Part shown: positions 9,692-22,869 of the stretch, piece by piece
Layout: the number at the start of each line of letters is the position of its first letter
Numbering within the stretch: position 1 is the stretch's first letter
Origin: Burkholderiaceae bacterium
GTDB taxonomy: Bacteria > Pseudomonadota > Gammaproteobacteria > Burkholderiales > Burkholderiaceae_C
Length of the DNA stretch: 64,000 nucleotides
Direction: 5' to 3'
NCBI GenBank assembly: GCA_024235855.1
Contig: JACKLN010000005.1
Coordinates: 62,001 to 126,000 of the forward strand
Made by a program: the position numbers and the translations under genes
Notes under the pieces: generated by a model
Databases searched by the model: none
Seen by the model: the letters and a program-made list of their open reading frames with translations, nothing else
Told to the model about the DNA's origin: nothing

Positions 9692-9748
9692 GCGAAAGCT
9701 CCTTGAGGGGGTGACGCCGCACGACGTGCGCGACGTTCGGAGCCTGCG

Positions 9749-9767
9749 TCGCGGCCGGCGGCCGCGA
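9749..9767. repeat. Perfect inverted repeat between pcp and bufA
   Basis: TCGCGGCC-GGC-GGCCGCGA, two perfect 8-bp arms around a 3-bp loop. It lies 15 bp past the pcp stop and 57 bp before the bufA start. There is no T-run on either side, so a rho-independent terminator is unlikely. It could be an attenuating hairpin or an operator for the bufferin run. Function is inferred only. Confidence 0.4.
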
Positions 9768-9782
9768 ACTTACAGCGACGCG

Positions 9783-10382
9783 TCAGTCGATGCGGCCGGC
9801 GCTGCCGCCCAGGTCGGTGTCGTGCGCCAGCGCCGCCGCCAGCGCCGTGCGGACGCCGGCGGCGATGGTGTGGGCGTCGAGGTCGCCGCCCACGTGCAGG
9901 AAGCCGGCGCGCGGCACCGGCAGCGCCATCGCGGCATGGAAGACCTGGTTGCACACGTAGGTGCCGGCGCTGTACGACACGTCGGCGTCGAAGCCTTCGG
10001 CCCGCAGCGCTGCGGCCATGGCCTTGACCGGCAACGTGGTGAAGGCCGCCGGCGGGCCGGCCGAGTCCACCGGTGTGTCCACCGGCTGGGCGCCGGCGTT
10101 GTCGGCGATGCGCGCGTCGATCAGGTTGATGGCCACGCGCTCGAGATGGAAGCCACGGCGGGACGCCGCCAGCCCCAGGCACAGCAGCAGCACGGGCCGG
10201 TGCGCGTCGACCAGCGCGCGCAGCTGCGCGGGCGCTTCAGCGAACACGCAGGGCAGCACGGCGCCGCGCAGGATGTGGCCGCCGAGGGTTTCACCATCCA
10301 GCAGACGCGTCGCGTCGCCACTGGGATTCGCCGCGTCGCCGCCGAAGGGCTCGAAGCCGGTGACCAGCAGGGTGGCGCTCAC
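9783..10382 (-). CDS. pcp: Pyroglutamyl-peptidase I
   Basis: A 199-residue cytosolic cysteine peptidase (family C15) that removes N-terminal pyroglutamate from peptides, releasing 5-oxoproline. The N-terminus LLVTGFEPFGGDAANPSG is diagnostic. The catalytic triad is visible as Glu81 (FHLERVAIN), Cys144 (AGTYVCNQVFH) and His163 (FLHVGG). The start is the GTG at 10380-10382, 7 bp after the DUF4399 stop; longer upstream starts would add an unrelated Arg/Trp-rich segment. The gene follows the 5-oxoprolinase and DUF4399 genes on the same strand, so product and consuming enzyme are probably co-expressed. Confidence 0.93.
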   Translation of the reverse strand: MSATLLVTGFEPFGGDAANPSGDATRLLDGETLGGHILRGAVLPCVFAEAPAQLRALVDAHRPVLLLCLGLAASRRGFHLERVAINLIDARIADNAGAQPVDTPVDSAGPPAAFTTLPVKAMAAALRAEGFDADVSYSAGTYVCNQVFHAAMALPVPRAGFLHVGGDLDAHTIAAGVRTALAAALAHDTDLGGSAGRID

Positions 10383-10389
10383 GGCAGGC

Positions 10390-11292
10390 TCACAGCACGT
10401 TCTGGCCGGCCACCACCAGCGTGGCCTCGTAGGCCGGCAGCAGCTCCGTGCCGGTCGCACTGACAAAACGCAGCGTCATGCCGTAGCGGCCGTCGGGCAG
10501 GTCGAGGTTGAGCTGCGTCGCACCGTTGTCCAGCACGTGGCGGCGTGTGGCGCGGCCTTCCTGCCGCAGTTCCAGCACGAAGTGGCCGGTGCGCTCGGCC
10601 GTCTGGCCGGCCGCGCAGACGCCGAAGCCGTCGACGCCGAAGCGCAGGTTGAAGGGGCTGGGCACCGGCTCGCCGTCGCGCAGGTTGAGCACGGTGACGT
10701 ACTCGCCTGGAGGGCGCGGGCGCACCCCTTCGTCGGCCAGCCACGCGGCACAGGACTCGCGGAAGTTGCTGCGCGTGATGGGCAGCGGCTCCGCCGTGCG
10801 CGGGCCGGTGACCTCCACCTCCACCTCGGGACTGAAGACGAAGTACGGCCGGTGCTCGTGGTCGGCGAACAGCAGGCGCAGGCGGTGGCGGCCGGGCGGC
10901 AGGTCCAGCGCCACGCCGGTCTGGCCCTTGCCGAAGTGCTTGTGGGTGTCGCTGAAGGGGATGCCGGCCCGGACGTCGGTGGGCAGCGGGGTGTTGATCA
11001 GGATGTGGTGGTGGCCGGCGCCTTCCAGCGGCTTGCCGGCCGGCACCACACCCATGCCGCGGATGGCGAAGTCCACCTGGAAAGGGCTGCGCACGCGCTG
11101 GCGCCGGCCCAGGTTGGAGAAGTCCACGCCGGTCGGCTCGCGGAAGTTCACGCGTGTGCGATCACGCGTGCTGGACAGCCAGCACTCGCGCTGCAGCGGG
11201 TCGGTGGGCAGGGGTGCGGACTGGGCATCCGCCACCAGCACGGTCATCGCCACACCCAGCGCCACCCACGGGCGCCCCACGTCCAGCCGCAT
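10390..11292 (-). CDS. Secreted protein with DUF4399 domains
   Basis: A 300-residue protein with a signal peptide (residues 1-26, ending near ADAQSAP). The clearest domain, around residues 90-155, is DUF4399: GHHHILINTPLP, FSDTHKHFGKGQT, LPPGRHRLRLLFADHEH. A second copy, missing the His pattern, occupies about residues 205-295 (FGVDGFGVCAAGQTAERTGHF, then LDLPDGRYGMTLRFV). The His clusters suggest metal binding, but no function is established for the family. The site GGGGAGGAA lies about 9 bases before the ATG. The gene sits between 5-oxoprolinase and pcp with 27 bp and 7 bp gaps, so it is probably in their operon. Confidence 0.82.
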   Translation of the reverse strand: MRLDVGRPWVALGVAMTVLVADAQSAPLPTDPLQRECWLSSTRDRTRVNFREPTGVDFSNLGRRQRVRSPFQVDFAIRGMGVVPAGKPLEGAGHHHILINTPLPTDVRAGIPFSDTHKHFGKGQTGVALDLPPGRHRLRLLFADHEHRPYFVFSPEVEVEVTGPRTAEPLPITRSNFRESCAAWLADEGVRPRPPGEYVTVLNLRDGEPVPSPFNLRFGVDGFGVCAAGQTAERTGHFVLELRQEGRATRRHVLDNGATQLNLDLPDGRYGMTLRFVSATGTELLPAYEATLVVAGQNVL

Positions 11293-11319
11293 GTCCAGGT
11301 TCCTCCCCTGCCCGCGAGT

Positions 11320-14940
<3,621 letters not shown>

Positions 14941-15155
14941 CGGGCAGGGTCCTCTAGAACTTGTGGGCATGCGCCGGGCAGCCAGGGCCGTTGCGGGCCG
15001 GCGTGGCACAAAACACTCCATTCTGTCGGAGGACCGGACCCTTGCCCCGCGGCCCGCCCCCGACCTTGGTGCACGCCCGCGCCGGTGCTACCCTGCCTGC
15101 GACCTGGCGGCCGGCGCGCACCGCACCGGCCACGCCGAAGAAAGAGGAGAACTCC
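14941..15155. other. Divergent intergenic region between 5-oxoprolinase and NAD-glutamate dehydrogenase
   Basis: 215 bp serving genes on both strands. It holds the ribosome-binding site of the 5-oxoprolinase gene (minus, AGAGGA at about 14950-14955) and that of the dehydrogenase (plus, AAAGAGGAGA, 15141-15150). A GG-N10-GC pair on the minus strand (TGGAGTGTTTTGTGCC) resembles a sigma-54 site only loosely. No convincing -35/-10 pair was found. Confidence 0.5.
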
Positions 15156-18100
15156 GTGGAGACAGCCCCGAAGCCGACCCCGCCCGCCCTCGACGGCGGC
15201 GACGGCAGCGAACGCATCGACGCCGTCGTCGCCCGTCTGCGCGAGCGCCTGCCGGCGGCGCAGCAGCCGCTGCTGGAGACTTTCGTCCGCCGCTACTACG
15301 CCGACGTCGACAGCGAGGACCTGGACGAACGCTCGGCCGACGACCTCTACGGCGCGGCGCTGTCGCACTGGCACTTCGCGCGCGGCTTCGCCGGCGGCCA
15401 GCCGCGGCTGCGCGTGTTCAACCCGCGGGTGGACGAACACGGCTGGCAGTCCACGCACACGGTGATCGAGATCGTCAACGACGACATGCCGTTCCTGGTG
15501 GACTCGATCACGATGGAGGTCAACCGCCAGGGCCTGACGCTGCACCTGATCGTGCACCCGGTGCTGAAGGTGAAGCGCGACGCGGCCCACCAGGTGCAGG
15601 CCCTGCTGCCGGCCGACGACCATGGCGAAGGCCGCATGGAGTCGCTGATCCACGTGGAGGTGGACCGGCGCACCGACCCCGCCCGCCTGCAGGCCCTGCA
15701 CGACGGCCTGCTGCGCATCCTGGGCGACGTGCGCGCGGCAGTGGACGACTGGCAGCCGATGCGTGCGCAGCTGATCGACGCCGTACGCGGGCTAGAGCAG
15801 CAGCCCCCGCCGGTGCCGGCGGAGGACTTGGCCGAGGACCTGGCCTTCCTGCACTGGCTGGCCGAGGACAACTTCACCTTCCTGGGCCAGCGCGACTACG
15901 ACCTCTTCGAGGAAGGCGGCGAGGACGTGCTGCGCGTGGTGCCCGGCTCCGGCCTGGGCATCCTGCGCGCCGGCGCCGGGGCGGAGGCGGCATCGGCCTC
16001 GTTCGCCGCCCTGCCGCCGGAGGTGCGCGCCCAGGCCCGCCAGGCCCGCGTGCTGCTGCTGACCAAGGCCAATGCCCGCTCCACCGTGCACCGGCCCGGC
16101 CACCTGGACTACGTGGGCGTGAAGCGCTTCGACACCAGCGGCCAGGTGGTGGGCGAGCGCCGCTTCCTGGGCCTGTTCACGTCGGTGGCCTACAGCGCCA
16201 AGGCGGTGGACATCCCGTTGCTGCGGCGCAAGGTGGCAGCGGTGACGGCGCGCGCCGGCTTCGTGCCGCGCAGCCATGCCACGAAGACGCTGATGACGAT
16301 CCTGGAGCAGTTTCCGCGCGACGAGCTGTTCCAGATCAGCGTCGACGACCTGCACCGCATCGCCACCGGCATCCTGCGCCTGGGCGAGCGCCAGCGCACG
16401 CGGCTGTTCCTGCACCGCGACGTCTACGGCCGCTTCGCGTCGTGCCTGGTCTACGTGCCGCGCGAGAACTACAACACCGACGTGCGCGCCCGCATGCAGG
16501 CGGTGCTGACCGAGGCGCTGAACGGCGAGTCCAGCGAGTTCTCGGTGCAGTTCTCCGATTCACCGCTGGCGCGCGTGCTGATCGTGGTGCGCACGCCGGC
16601 CGGCGAGGCGCGCGACGTGGACGTGCACGCGCTGGAACAGCGCCTGGTGCGCATCACCCGCCGCTGGGAGGACGAGCTGCGCGTGGCGCTGATCGAGGCC
16701 TGCGGCGAGGAGCGCGGCAACGCGCTGCACGAACGCTACGCCCACGGCTTCTCGCCCGGCTACCGGCACGACCACGGCCCGCGCCAGGCGGTGCACGACA
16801 TCGAGCTGATGGAATCGCTGCAGGCGCCCGGCAGCCTGGCCATGAGCCTGTACCGCCCGCTGGAGGCCCCGCCCGGCCGGCTGCGCTTCAAGCTGCTGCG
16901 CAGCGGCGAGCTGGCGCCGCTGTCGCAGAGCCTGCCGATGCTGGAGCACATGGGCGTCAGCGTGATCGAGGAGCGGCCCTACGAGATCCGCCGCCACGAC
17001 GGCACCGAACTCTGGATCGACGACTTCAGCCTCGCCCTGCCCAGCGAGGACGAGGTGGACGTGGAGGCGCTGCGGCCGCGCTTCCAGGAAACGCTGCGCC
17101 GCACCTGGCGCGGCGACAACGAGAACGACGGCTTCAACCGCCTGGTGCTGCTGGCCGGGCTGGACTGGCGCGGCGTGGCGCTGCTGCGCGCCTGCATGCG
17201 CTACATGAAGCAGGGCGGCTTTGCGCTCAGCCGCGCCTACATCCAGCAGACGCTGACCGCCTACCCCGCCATCGCCGCCGACCTGGTGGCGCTGTTCCAG
17301 GCCCGCTTCGACCCCGACCTCGCCGGCGACCGCGACGACCTGCAGGCGGCGATCGTGTCGCGCCTGACGGCCGCGCTGGACACCGTGGCCAACCTCGACG
17401 AGGACCGCATCCTGCGCCAGTTCCTGTCGCTGATGCTGGCCACGCTGCGCACCAACTTCTACCAGCGGGCCGCGGACGGCAGCTTCAAGCCGGTGATCGC
17501 GATCAAGCTCGACCCGGCCGAGGTGCCCGGCCTGCCGGAGCCGCGGCCGCTCTACGAGATCTTCGTGCATTCGCCGCGCGTGGAAGGCGTGCACCTGCGC
17601 TTCGGCCGCGTGGCCCGCGGCGGGCTGCGCTGGTCCGACCGGCTGGAGGATTTCCGCACCGAGGTGCTGGGCCTGGTGAAGGCGCAGCAGGTGAAGAACA
17701 CGGTGATCGTGCCCGTGGGCTCCAAGGGCGGCTTCGTGGTGCGCAACCCGCCCCCGGGCGGCGACCGTGAAGCGTTGCTGGCCGAAGGCGTGGCCTGCTA
17801 CCAGGCCTACCTGCGCGGCCTGCTGGACGTGACCGACAACCTGGACGGCAACACCGTGGTGCCGCCGCCGCGCGTGGTGCGCCACGACGGCGACGACCCC
17901 TACCTGGTGGTGGCCGCCGACAAGGGCACGGCCACCTTCAGCGACATCGCCAACCAGACCGCCGCCGAATACGGCTTCTGGCTGGGCGACGCCTTCGCCT
18001 CCGGCGGGTCGGCCGGCTACGACCACAAGAAGATGGGCATCACCGCCCGCGGTGCCTGGGAATCGGTGAAGCACCACTTCCGCAGCCTGGGGCACGACAC

Positions 18101-20012
18101 GCAGACACAGGACTTCACCGTCGTCGGCGTGGGCGACATGAGCGGCGACGTGTTCGGCAACGGCATGCTGCTGTCGCGCCACATCCGGCTGGTGGCCGCC
18201 TTCGACCACCGGCACATCTTCATCGACCCCAACCCGCAGGCCGCCAGCAGCTACGCCGAGCGCGAGCGCCTGTTCGCGCTGCCGCGCTCGTCCTGGGCCG
18301 ACTACGACAAGAGCCTGATCTCCGCGGGCGGCGGCGTGTGGCCGCGCAGCGCCAAGACCATTGCGCTCTCCCCCGAGGCCAGGGCCGCGCTGGGCATAGC
18401 CGACGACGTGAAGCAGCTGTCGCCCACCGAGCTGGTGCACGCCATCCTGCTGGCGCCGGTGGACCTGTTCTACAACGGCGGCATCGGCACCTACGTGAAG
18501 GCCAGCGACGAAAGCCACGCCGACTGCGGCGACCGCGCCAACGACGCCACCCGCGTGAACGGGCGCGAACTGCGCTGCAAGGTGGTGGCCGAGGGCGGCA
18601 ACCTGGGCTGCACGCAGCGCGGGCGCATCGAGTTCGCGCTGGCCGGCGGGCTGGTCAACACCGACGCGATCGACAACTCCGCCGGCGTGGATTGTTCCGA
18701 CCACGAGGTCAACATCAAGATCCTGCTCAACGCCGTGGTGCGCGACGGCGAGCTCACCCCCAAGCAGCGCGACAAGCTGCTGGCCGAGATGACCGACGAC
18801 GTGGCCGCGCTGTGCCTGCGCGACAACACCTTCCAGAACCAGGTGCTGGGCGTGGCGCTGATGCGCGGCGTGGACCTGCTGGACGAGCAGCAGCGCTACC
18901 TGCGCCACCTGGTGGCCGCCGGGCGGCTGAACCGGGCGCTGGAGTTCCTGCCCGACGACGACACCCTGGCCGAGCGCGCCAAGACCGGCACCGGCCTGAC
19001 CACACCCGAGCTGGCCGTGCTGCTGGCCTACGGCAAGATGGAACTGTCGGACCAGGTGGTGGCGTCCGACGTTCCCGAGGACCCCTACATCGCCACCACG
19101 CTGCAGCGCTACTTCCCGGCCCAGCTGGCGGAGCGCTACCCGGACGCGCTGCAGCGCCACCCGCTGCGGCGCGAGATCATTGCCACGCACGTGGTCAACA
19201 GCATGGTCAACCGCGTGGGGCCCACCTTCGTGCACCGGCTGGGCGAGGAGACCGGCGCTGCAGCCCCGGACATCGTGCGCGCCTACCTGGGCACGCGGCA
19301 GATCTTCGACCTGGTGTCGCTGTGGCAGGCCAACGACGCCCTCGGCCACACCGTGAGCCACGCCACGCGCAACGGCATCGTGCTGGCCACGCTGCAGCTG
19401 ATCGAACGCGGCACCGTGTGGCTGCTGCACGAGCGCGACGCGCTGCGCGACATGGACGCCACCATCCGCCGCTTCGCGCCCGGCGTGGCCGAGGTGGGTG
19501 CCGGCCTGGAGCGCTGGCTGGTGGACAGCGAACGCCTGGCCCTGGAGGCCACGGCGGCCCAGCTCACCGAGGCCCAGGTGCCGCCGGCCCTGGCCCAGCG
19601 CGTGGCGCGGCTGGACGCGCAGCTCTCTGGCCTGGACATCGTGGAGGTGGCCGGCGAGCTCGGCCTGCCGGTGGACACCGTGGCCGGCGTCTACTTCGGC
19701 GTGGGCGGGCGGCTGGCGCTGGGCTGGCTGTCGCAGCAGATCGTGGCCCTGCCGGCGCGCAGCCACTGGCAGGGGCTGGCGCGGCTGGCCATGCGCAGCG
19801 ACCTGTCGTCGCTGGCGCGTGAACTCGCACGCTCAGTGCTCAAGGAAGCGGGGGCCGAACGCGACGCCGCGGCGCTGATCGAGCGCTGGGCGAGCCAGCG
19901 CGGTTTCAGGATGGACCGCTGCCGCCAACTGCTGGCCGACCTGCAGCCCCTGGCACGGCTGGATCAGTCGATGCTGTCGGTGCTGTTGCGGGAGCTTCGG
20001 TCGCTGGTCTAG
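15156..20012 (+). CDS. gdhB: NAD-specific glutamate dehydrogenase, large (about 180 kDa) class
   Basis: A 1618-residue catabolic dehydrogenase converting L-glutamate and NAD+ to 2-oxoglutarate, ammonia and NADH. Length matches the bacterial large NAD-GDH class. The long N-terminal half carries ACT-like and helical regulatory domains. The catalytic core is centred on RGGLRWSDR, EVLGLVKAQQVKNTVIVP and GSKGGFVVR (about residues 820-865), with VGVGDMSGDVFGNGML about residue 990 and NEGGN-like VVAEGGNLGCTQ near 1150. The start is the GTG at 15156, five bases after AAAGAGGAGA; an open frame extends upstream but has no comparable site. Glutamate made by the divergent 5-oxoprolinase is its expected substrate. 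Confidence 0.95.
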   Translation: METAPKPTPPALDGGDGSERIDAVVARLRERLPAAQQPLLETFVRRYYADVDSEDLDERSADDLYGAALSHWHFARGFAGGQPRLRVFNPRVDEHGWQSTHTVIEIVNDDMPFLVDSITMEVNRQGLTLHLIVHPVLKVKRDAAHQVQALLPADDHGEGRMESLIHVEVDRRTDPARLQALHDGLLRILGDVRAAVDDWQPMRAQLIDAVRGLEQQPPPVPAEDLAEDLAFLHWLAEDNFTFLGQRDYDLFEEGGEDVLRVVPGSGLGILRAGAGAEAASASFAALPPEVRAQARQARVLLLTKANARSTVHRPGHLDYVGVKRFDTSGQVVGERRFLGLFTSVAYSAKAVDIPLLRRKVAAVTARAGFVPRSHATKTLMTILEQFPRDELFQISVDDLHRIATGILRLGERQRTRLFLHRDVYGRFASCLVYVPRENYNTDVRARMQAVLTEALNGESSEFSVQFSDSPLARVLIVVRTPAGEARDVDVHALEQRLVRITRRWEDELRVALIEACGEERGNALHERYAHGFSPGYRHDHGPRQAVHDIELMESLQAPGSLAMSLYRPLEAPPGRLRFKLLRSGELAPLSQSLPMLEHMGVSVIEERPYEIRRHDGTELWIDDFSLALPSEDEVDVEALRPRFQETLRRTWRGDNENDGFNRLVLLAGLDWRGVALLRACMRYMKQGGFALSRAYIQQTLTAYPAIAADLVALFQARFDPDLAGDRDDLQAAIVSRLTAALDTVANLDEDRILRQFLSLMLATLRTNFYQRAADGSFKPVIAIKLDPAEVPGLPEPRPLYEIFVHSPRVEGVHLRFGRVARGGLRWSDRLEDFRTEVLGLVKAQQVKNTVIVPVGSKGGFVVRNPPPGGDREALLAEGVACYQAYLRGLLDVTDNLDGNTVVPPPRVVRHDGDDPYLVVAADKGTATFSDIANQTAAEYGFWLGDAFASGGSAGYDHKKMGITARGAWESVKHHFRSLGHDTQTQDFTVVGVGDMSGDVFGNGMLLSRHIRLVAAFDHRHIFIDPNPQAASSYAERERLFALPRSSWADYDKSLISAGGGVWPRSAKTIALSPEARAALGIADDVKQLSPTELVHAILLAPVDLFYNGGIGTYVKASDESHADCGDRANDATRVNGRELRCKVVAEGGNLGCTQRGRIEFALAGGLVNTDAIDNSAGVDCSDHEVNIKILLNAVVRDGELTPKQRDKLLAEMTDDVAALCLRDNTFQNQVLGVALMRGVDLLDEQQRYLRHLVAAGRLNRALEFLPDDDTLAERAKTGTGLTTPELAVLLAYGKMELSDQVVASDVPEDPYIATTLQRYFPAQLAERYPDALQRHPLRREIIATHVVNSMVNRVGPTFVHRLGEETGAAAPDIVRAYLGTRQIFDLVSLWQANDALGHTVSHATRNGIVLATLQLIERGTVWLLHERDALRDMDATIRRFAPGVAEVGAGLERWLVDSERLALEATAAQLTEAQVPPALAQRVARLDAQLSGLDIVEVAGELGLPVDTVAGVYFGVGGRLALGWLSQQIVALPARSHWQGLARLAMRSDLSSLARELARSVLKEAGAERDAAALIERWASQRGFRMDRCRQLLADLQPLARLDQSMLSVLLRELRSLV

Positions 20013-20247
20013 AACCGGGTGCGCCAAGGTTGGGTCGATCGGGCCATCATCGCGATGCTGTCTGCGACAGGGTCCCGGCACCCGCAGCCGCGAACGCACC
20101 ACACCGACATGGCGATTGGAACGGGACACGGCCGATCGCCACGGTGACATGGCGAAGAACTGCCGACAACGCATTGTCCTGCCGTCCGCCCATGCCCGAC
20201 CCGGGCCGCGCGCTGTCAAAGGAACGGACTCCCGCGTTGCGGAGCAC
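20013..20247. other. Convergent intergenic region after NAD-GDH
   Basis: 235 bp between the 3' ends of the dehydrogenase and the Ser/Thr kinase gene. GACATGGCGA occurs twice (near 20106 and 20145), probably by chance. No hairpin with a T-run and no supported gene were seen; a 66-codon minus-strand frame (20047-20247) has no family resemblance. Confidence 0.5.
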
Positions 20248-22848
20248 TCAAGGACTGGCCAGTGTGGCCGCGACACGTGCACAGCGTTCGGCGTAGGTCG
20301 CCACGCCCGGCCCTGCTGTGCGCAAGGGCACCACGGCCTCACGCACGAGCGTGGAGCCCTGCGCGGGACGGCCCAGGCGCACCAGCGCTTCACCGTGCAG
20401 GCATCGCGCTGCGGCGTGTGCGGCGTGACCAGCACCCACGCTGCGCTCAAGGATCTCCCCCGCGCCCGCTGCCATCCGTTCGGCGGCCGCCGGCTGTTGC
20501 AGATCCAGGTGCGCCAGCGCCGCGCTCAGGCGCGGAAAGGCGCGAAGGGCCGAGTCCGCAGGCAGTTCACGGTCGTAGATTTCTTGCGCACGCCCCAGCG
20601 GCGTCAGGGCTTCGGCGCCCTGGCCATGGCGAGCCAGCGACGATCCCAGGTTCTGGTAGGCACCGGCAAGGTCCAGGATGTCGGCCGCTCCGCCGTCCTG
20701 CAGGCTCCGTCGCAGCGTCACCACGGTGGCCAGTTCCTGTTGCGCCCTGGCCGGATCGCCCGCCGCTTCCAGCGCCAGCGCCAGGTTGTTGCGCGCCGCC
20801 AGTACGCTTGCGGCCTGCGGGCCGTACTCACGCGTCAGAAGTTGCAGCGTGCGCTGCAGGGCCTCGATCGCCTGCTCCGGACGCCCCAGCGCGCGCTGCA
20901 CGTTGGCCCAGGCCGACAGCGGGCCGGCCATGCGCCCGTGGTCCGCGCCGAAATGCCGTGCGGTCAGTTCGACGGCGCGCCCCGCAGGGCCTTCGGCGCC
21001 GGCGGCGTCGCCGGCGCGGTGGCGCGCCGAGGCCAGACCGAATTGCGCTTCGATACGAGCACTGGCGTCGGGCGGCACCGTCGCATCGGCCAGCGGCGCG
21101 GCCCGCTCGAAGTGGGCCGACGCGGTGCGTGCATCCCCATCGTTCAGCGCGGCGAAGCCGGCGGTCAGCCAGACGGTCACCGCCTGTGGCGCCTGAGCCG
21201 GAGGCAGTGCCTCGGCCAGCGACAAGGCCCGGGCAACGTGCTCACGCGCCTTGTCGTTGCGGCCCGCGGCGCGCTCGAGGCCGCCGAGCCGGGCCAGCAG
21301 CGTGGCCGTGGCGGCCGACGCGTCGCCGCTGACCTGCCGCTGCGCGTCCAGCGCGGCCTGCAGCAGCGCCCGCGCCGGGTCCAGGCGGTCCCCGGCGCGG
21401 TAGAGGGCCGCCAATGTGCCCAGTACTTCGGCGCGCGTGCCTGGATCGTCGGGCAACTCGGCCTGCACGCGTGCCGCCGTGCGGTCCAGCGATGCCCAGA
21501 TCGTCACCTCGCGGCCACCGAGGCTGCGGCGCTCCAGTGGATCGGCCTGGCGGATGACGTCGGTCAACAGCGCATAGGCGCGCTGCGCGCGATCCGCCGA
21601 GGCGGTGGCCTCGTCGCGCTGGCGTGCCAACTCGCGCGCGTAATGCTGGCTGCTGGCCAGCCAGCCCACCAGCAGCAGCAATGACAACGCCAGCGCCGTC
21701 GCCGCCACCGGGTGGCGGCGCATCAGGCGGTGAGAGGCTTCCAGGCCGCTCTCTGGGCGGGCCAGGATGGCGTTGCCGTCCAAATGCCGCTGCAGATCAT
21801 CGCCCAGCGCTGCCGCCGAAGCGTAGCGGCGCGCAGGGTCGGCCTGCAGCGCACGGTGCAGGATGGCCTGCAGGTCGCGGTTCAAGCGCGGCGCACGCAC
21901 GCGAGCCTGCCCACCGGTGACCAGCGCCGGGCGTACGCCGGTCAACAGTTCGTGCAGCAGCACGCCCAGCTGGTAGATGTCGGTGGCGGTGCTGATCTCG
22001 CCGCCCTCGCGCTGTTCGGGCGCCGCGTACTCCGGCGTCATGAGCCGCTGGTCGGCACGGGTGAGCGCCAGCGCATCCGGCGTGTCCTGCACAGGCGCAG
22101 GCCCGTCGGTGTCCGGCCCCAGGCGCTTGGCGATACCGAAGTCCAGCAGCCGCGTACGGCCGTCGGCATCGATCAGCACGTTGGATGGCTTGATGTCGCG
22201 GTGGATGACGCGCTGGCTGTGCGCATGGTGCACGGCCGCCACCACCTGGGCGAACAAGGCCAACTTCGATTTCGGGTCCAGGGCATGCTGCTCGGCGTGC
22301 GCGGTGATGCTCTGGCCGGCAATGAACTCGGTGATGAGGTAGGGCTGGCCGTCGGCCAGCGTGCCACCGTCGAGCAGTCGGGCGATGTGCGGGTGGTTCA
22401 GCGAGGCCAGGATCTGCCGCTCGAGCCGGAAGCGCAGCACCTCGTCTGGCGTCACGACCATGCGGCGCAGCAGCTTGACCGCCACCTGCTGGCTGAAGTC
22501 GTCGCCCTCGCGCTGACCCAGGTAGACCACCGCAGCACCACCGTGACCGAGGCGCCGGACCAGCCGGTAGGGGCCGATACGAAGGCCGTGGTGATCGGTC
22601 ACCGCGTCGTCGGCCAGCAGCGCCGCGCGGGCGTGCTGCTGGCCGGCAGGGTCTAGCCAGCAGCGGCTGTCCACTTCTGCAGCCAGCAGCGTGAGCGCCG
22701 CTGCCCGCAGTTCATGGTCTTCACCAGCCTGCGCGCGCACGTAGGCCTCTCGCTGCGGCTCGGGCAGGTCCAGGGCTTGCGCGAACAGGCGGTCGGCGCG
22801 CCGCGCCAGGCCGGCTTCCGGGTTCGGCGGGCGCGGATCGGCCGACAT
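20248..22848 (-). CDS. Transmembrane Ser/Thr protein kinase with C-terminal TPR-like region (first copy)
   Basis: An 866-residue membrane kinase. A helical N-terminus (about residues 1-90) precedes a Hanks-type kinase domain (about 92-352). The domain has the glycine loop LGHGGAAVVYLG, VAVKLL lysine, catalytic loop HRDIKPSN, DFGIAK and APEQ motifs. One hydrophobic span (about 379-399) follows, then some 450 residues of Ala/Leu-rich helical repeats of TPR type. ATG 22848 is used; a GTG three codons upstream (22857) is an alternative. It lies 21 bp downstream of an ECF sigma factor gene on the same strand. In the ECF43-type arrangement such kinases activate the partner sigma factor by threonine phosphorylation; whether that holds here is inference. 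Confidence 0.9.
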   Translation of the reverse strand: MSADPRPPNPEAGLARRADRLFAQALDLPEPQREAYVRAQAGEDHELRAAALTLLAAEVDSRCWLDPAGQQHARAALLADDAVTDHHGLRIGPYRLVRRLGHGGAAVVYLGQREGDDFSQQVAVKLLRRMVVTPDEVLRFRLERQILASLNHPHIARLLDGGTLADGQPYLITEFIAGQSITAHAEQHALDPKSKLALFAQVVAAVHHAHSQRVIHRDIKPSNVLIDADGRTRLLDFGIAKRLGPDTDGPAPVQDTPDALALTRADQRLMTPEYAAPEQREGGEISTATDIYQLGVLLHELLTGVRPALVTGGQARVRAPRLNRDLQAILHRALQADPARRYASAAALGDDLQRHLDGNAILARPESGLEASHRLMRRHPVAATALALSLLLLVGWLASSQHYARELARQRDEATASADRAQRAYALLTDVIRQADPLERRSLGGREVTIWASLDRTAARVQAELPDDPGTRAEVLGTLAALYRAGDRLDPARALLQAALDAQRQVSGDASAATATLLARLGGLERAAGRNDKAREHVARALSLAEALPPAQAPQAVTVWLTAGFAALNDGDARTASAHFERAAPLADATVPPDASARIEAQFGLASARHRAGDAAGAEGPAGRAVELTARHFGADHGRMAGPLSAWANVQRALGRPEQAIEALQRTLQLLTREYGPQAASVLAARNNLALALEAAGDPARAQQELATVVTLRRSLQDGGAADILDLAGAYQNLGSSLARHGQGAEALTPLGRAQEIYDRELPADSALRAFPRLSAALAHLDLQQPAAAERMAAGAGEILERSVGAGHAAHAAARCLHGEALVRLGRPAQGSTLVREAVVPLRTAGPGVATYAERCARVAATLASP

Positions 22849-22869
22849 CGTCAACACACGGGCGCCGGG

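Noticed and set aside
14941..15155. Sigma-54 promoter for the 5-oxoprolinase gene
   Set aside because: GG-N10-GC spacing is right but most other consensus bases (CAC of -24, first T of -12) are missing, so chance is likely.
16560..19766. Open frame of over 1,000 codons antisense to NAD-glutamate dehydrogenase
   Set aside because: It is His/Gln/Arg/Gly-rich with no family resemblance, a codon-bias mirror of the true gene in very GC-rich DNA.
20047..20247. Possible 66-residue gene after the kinase
   Set aside because: No ribosome-binding site or recognisable family; composition is background.
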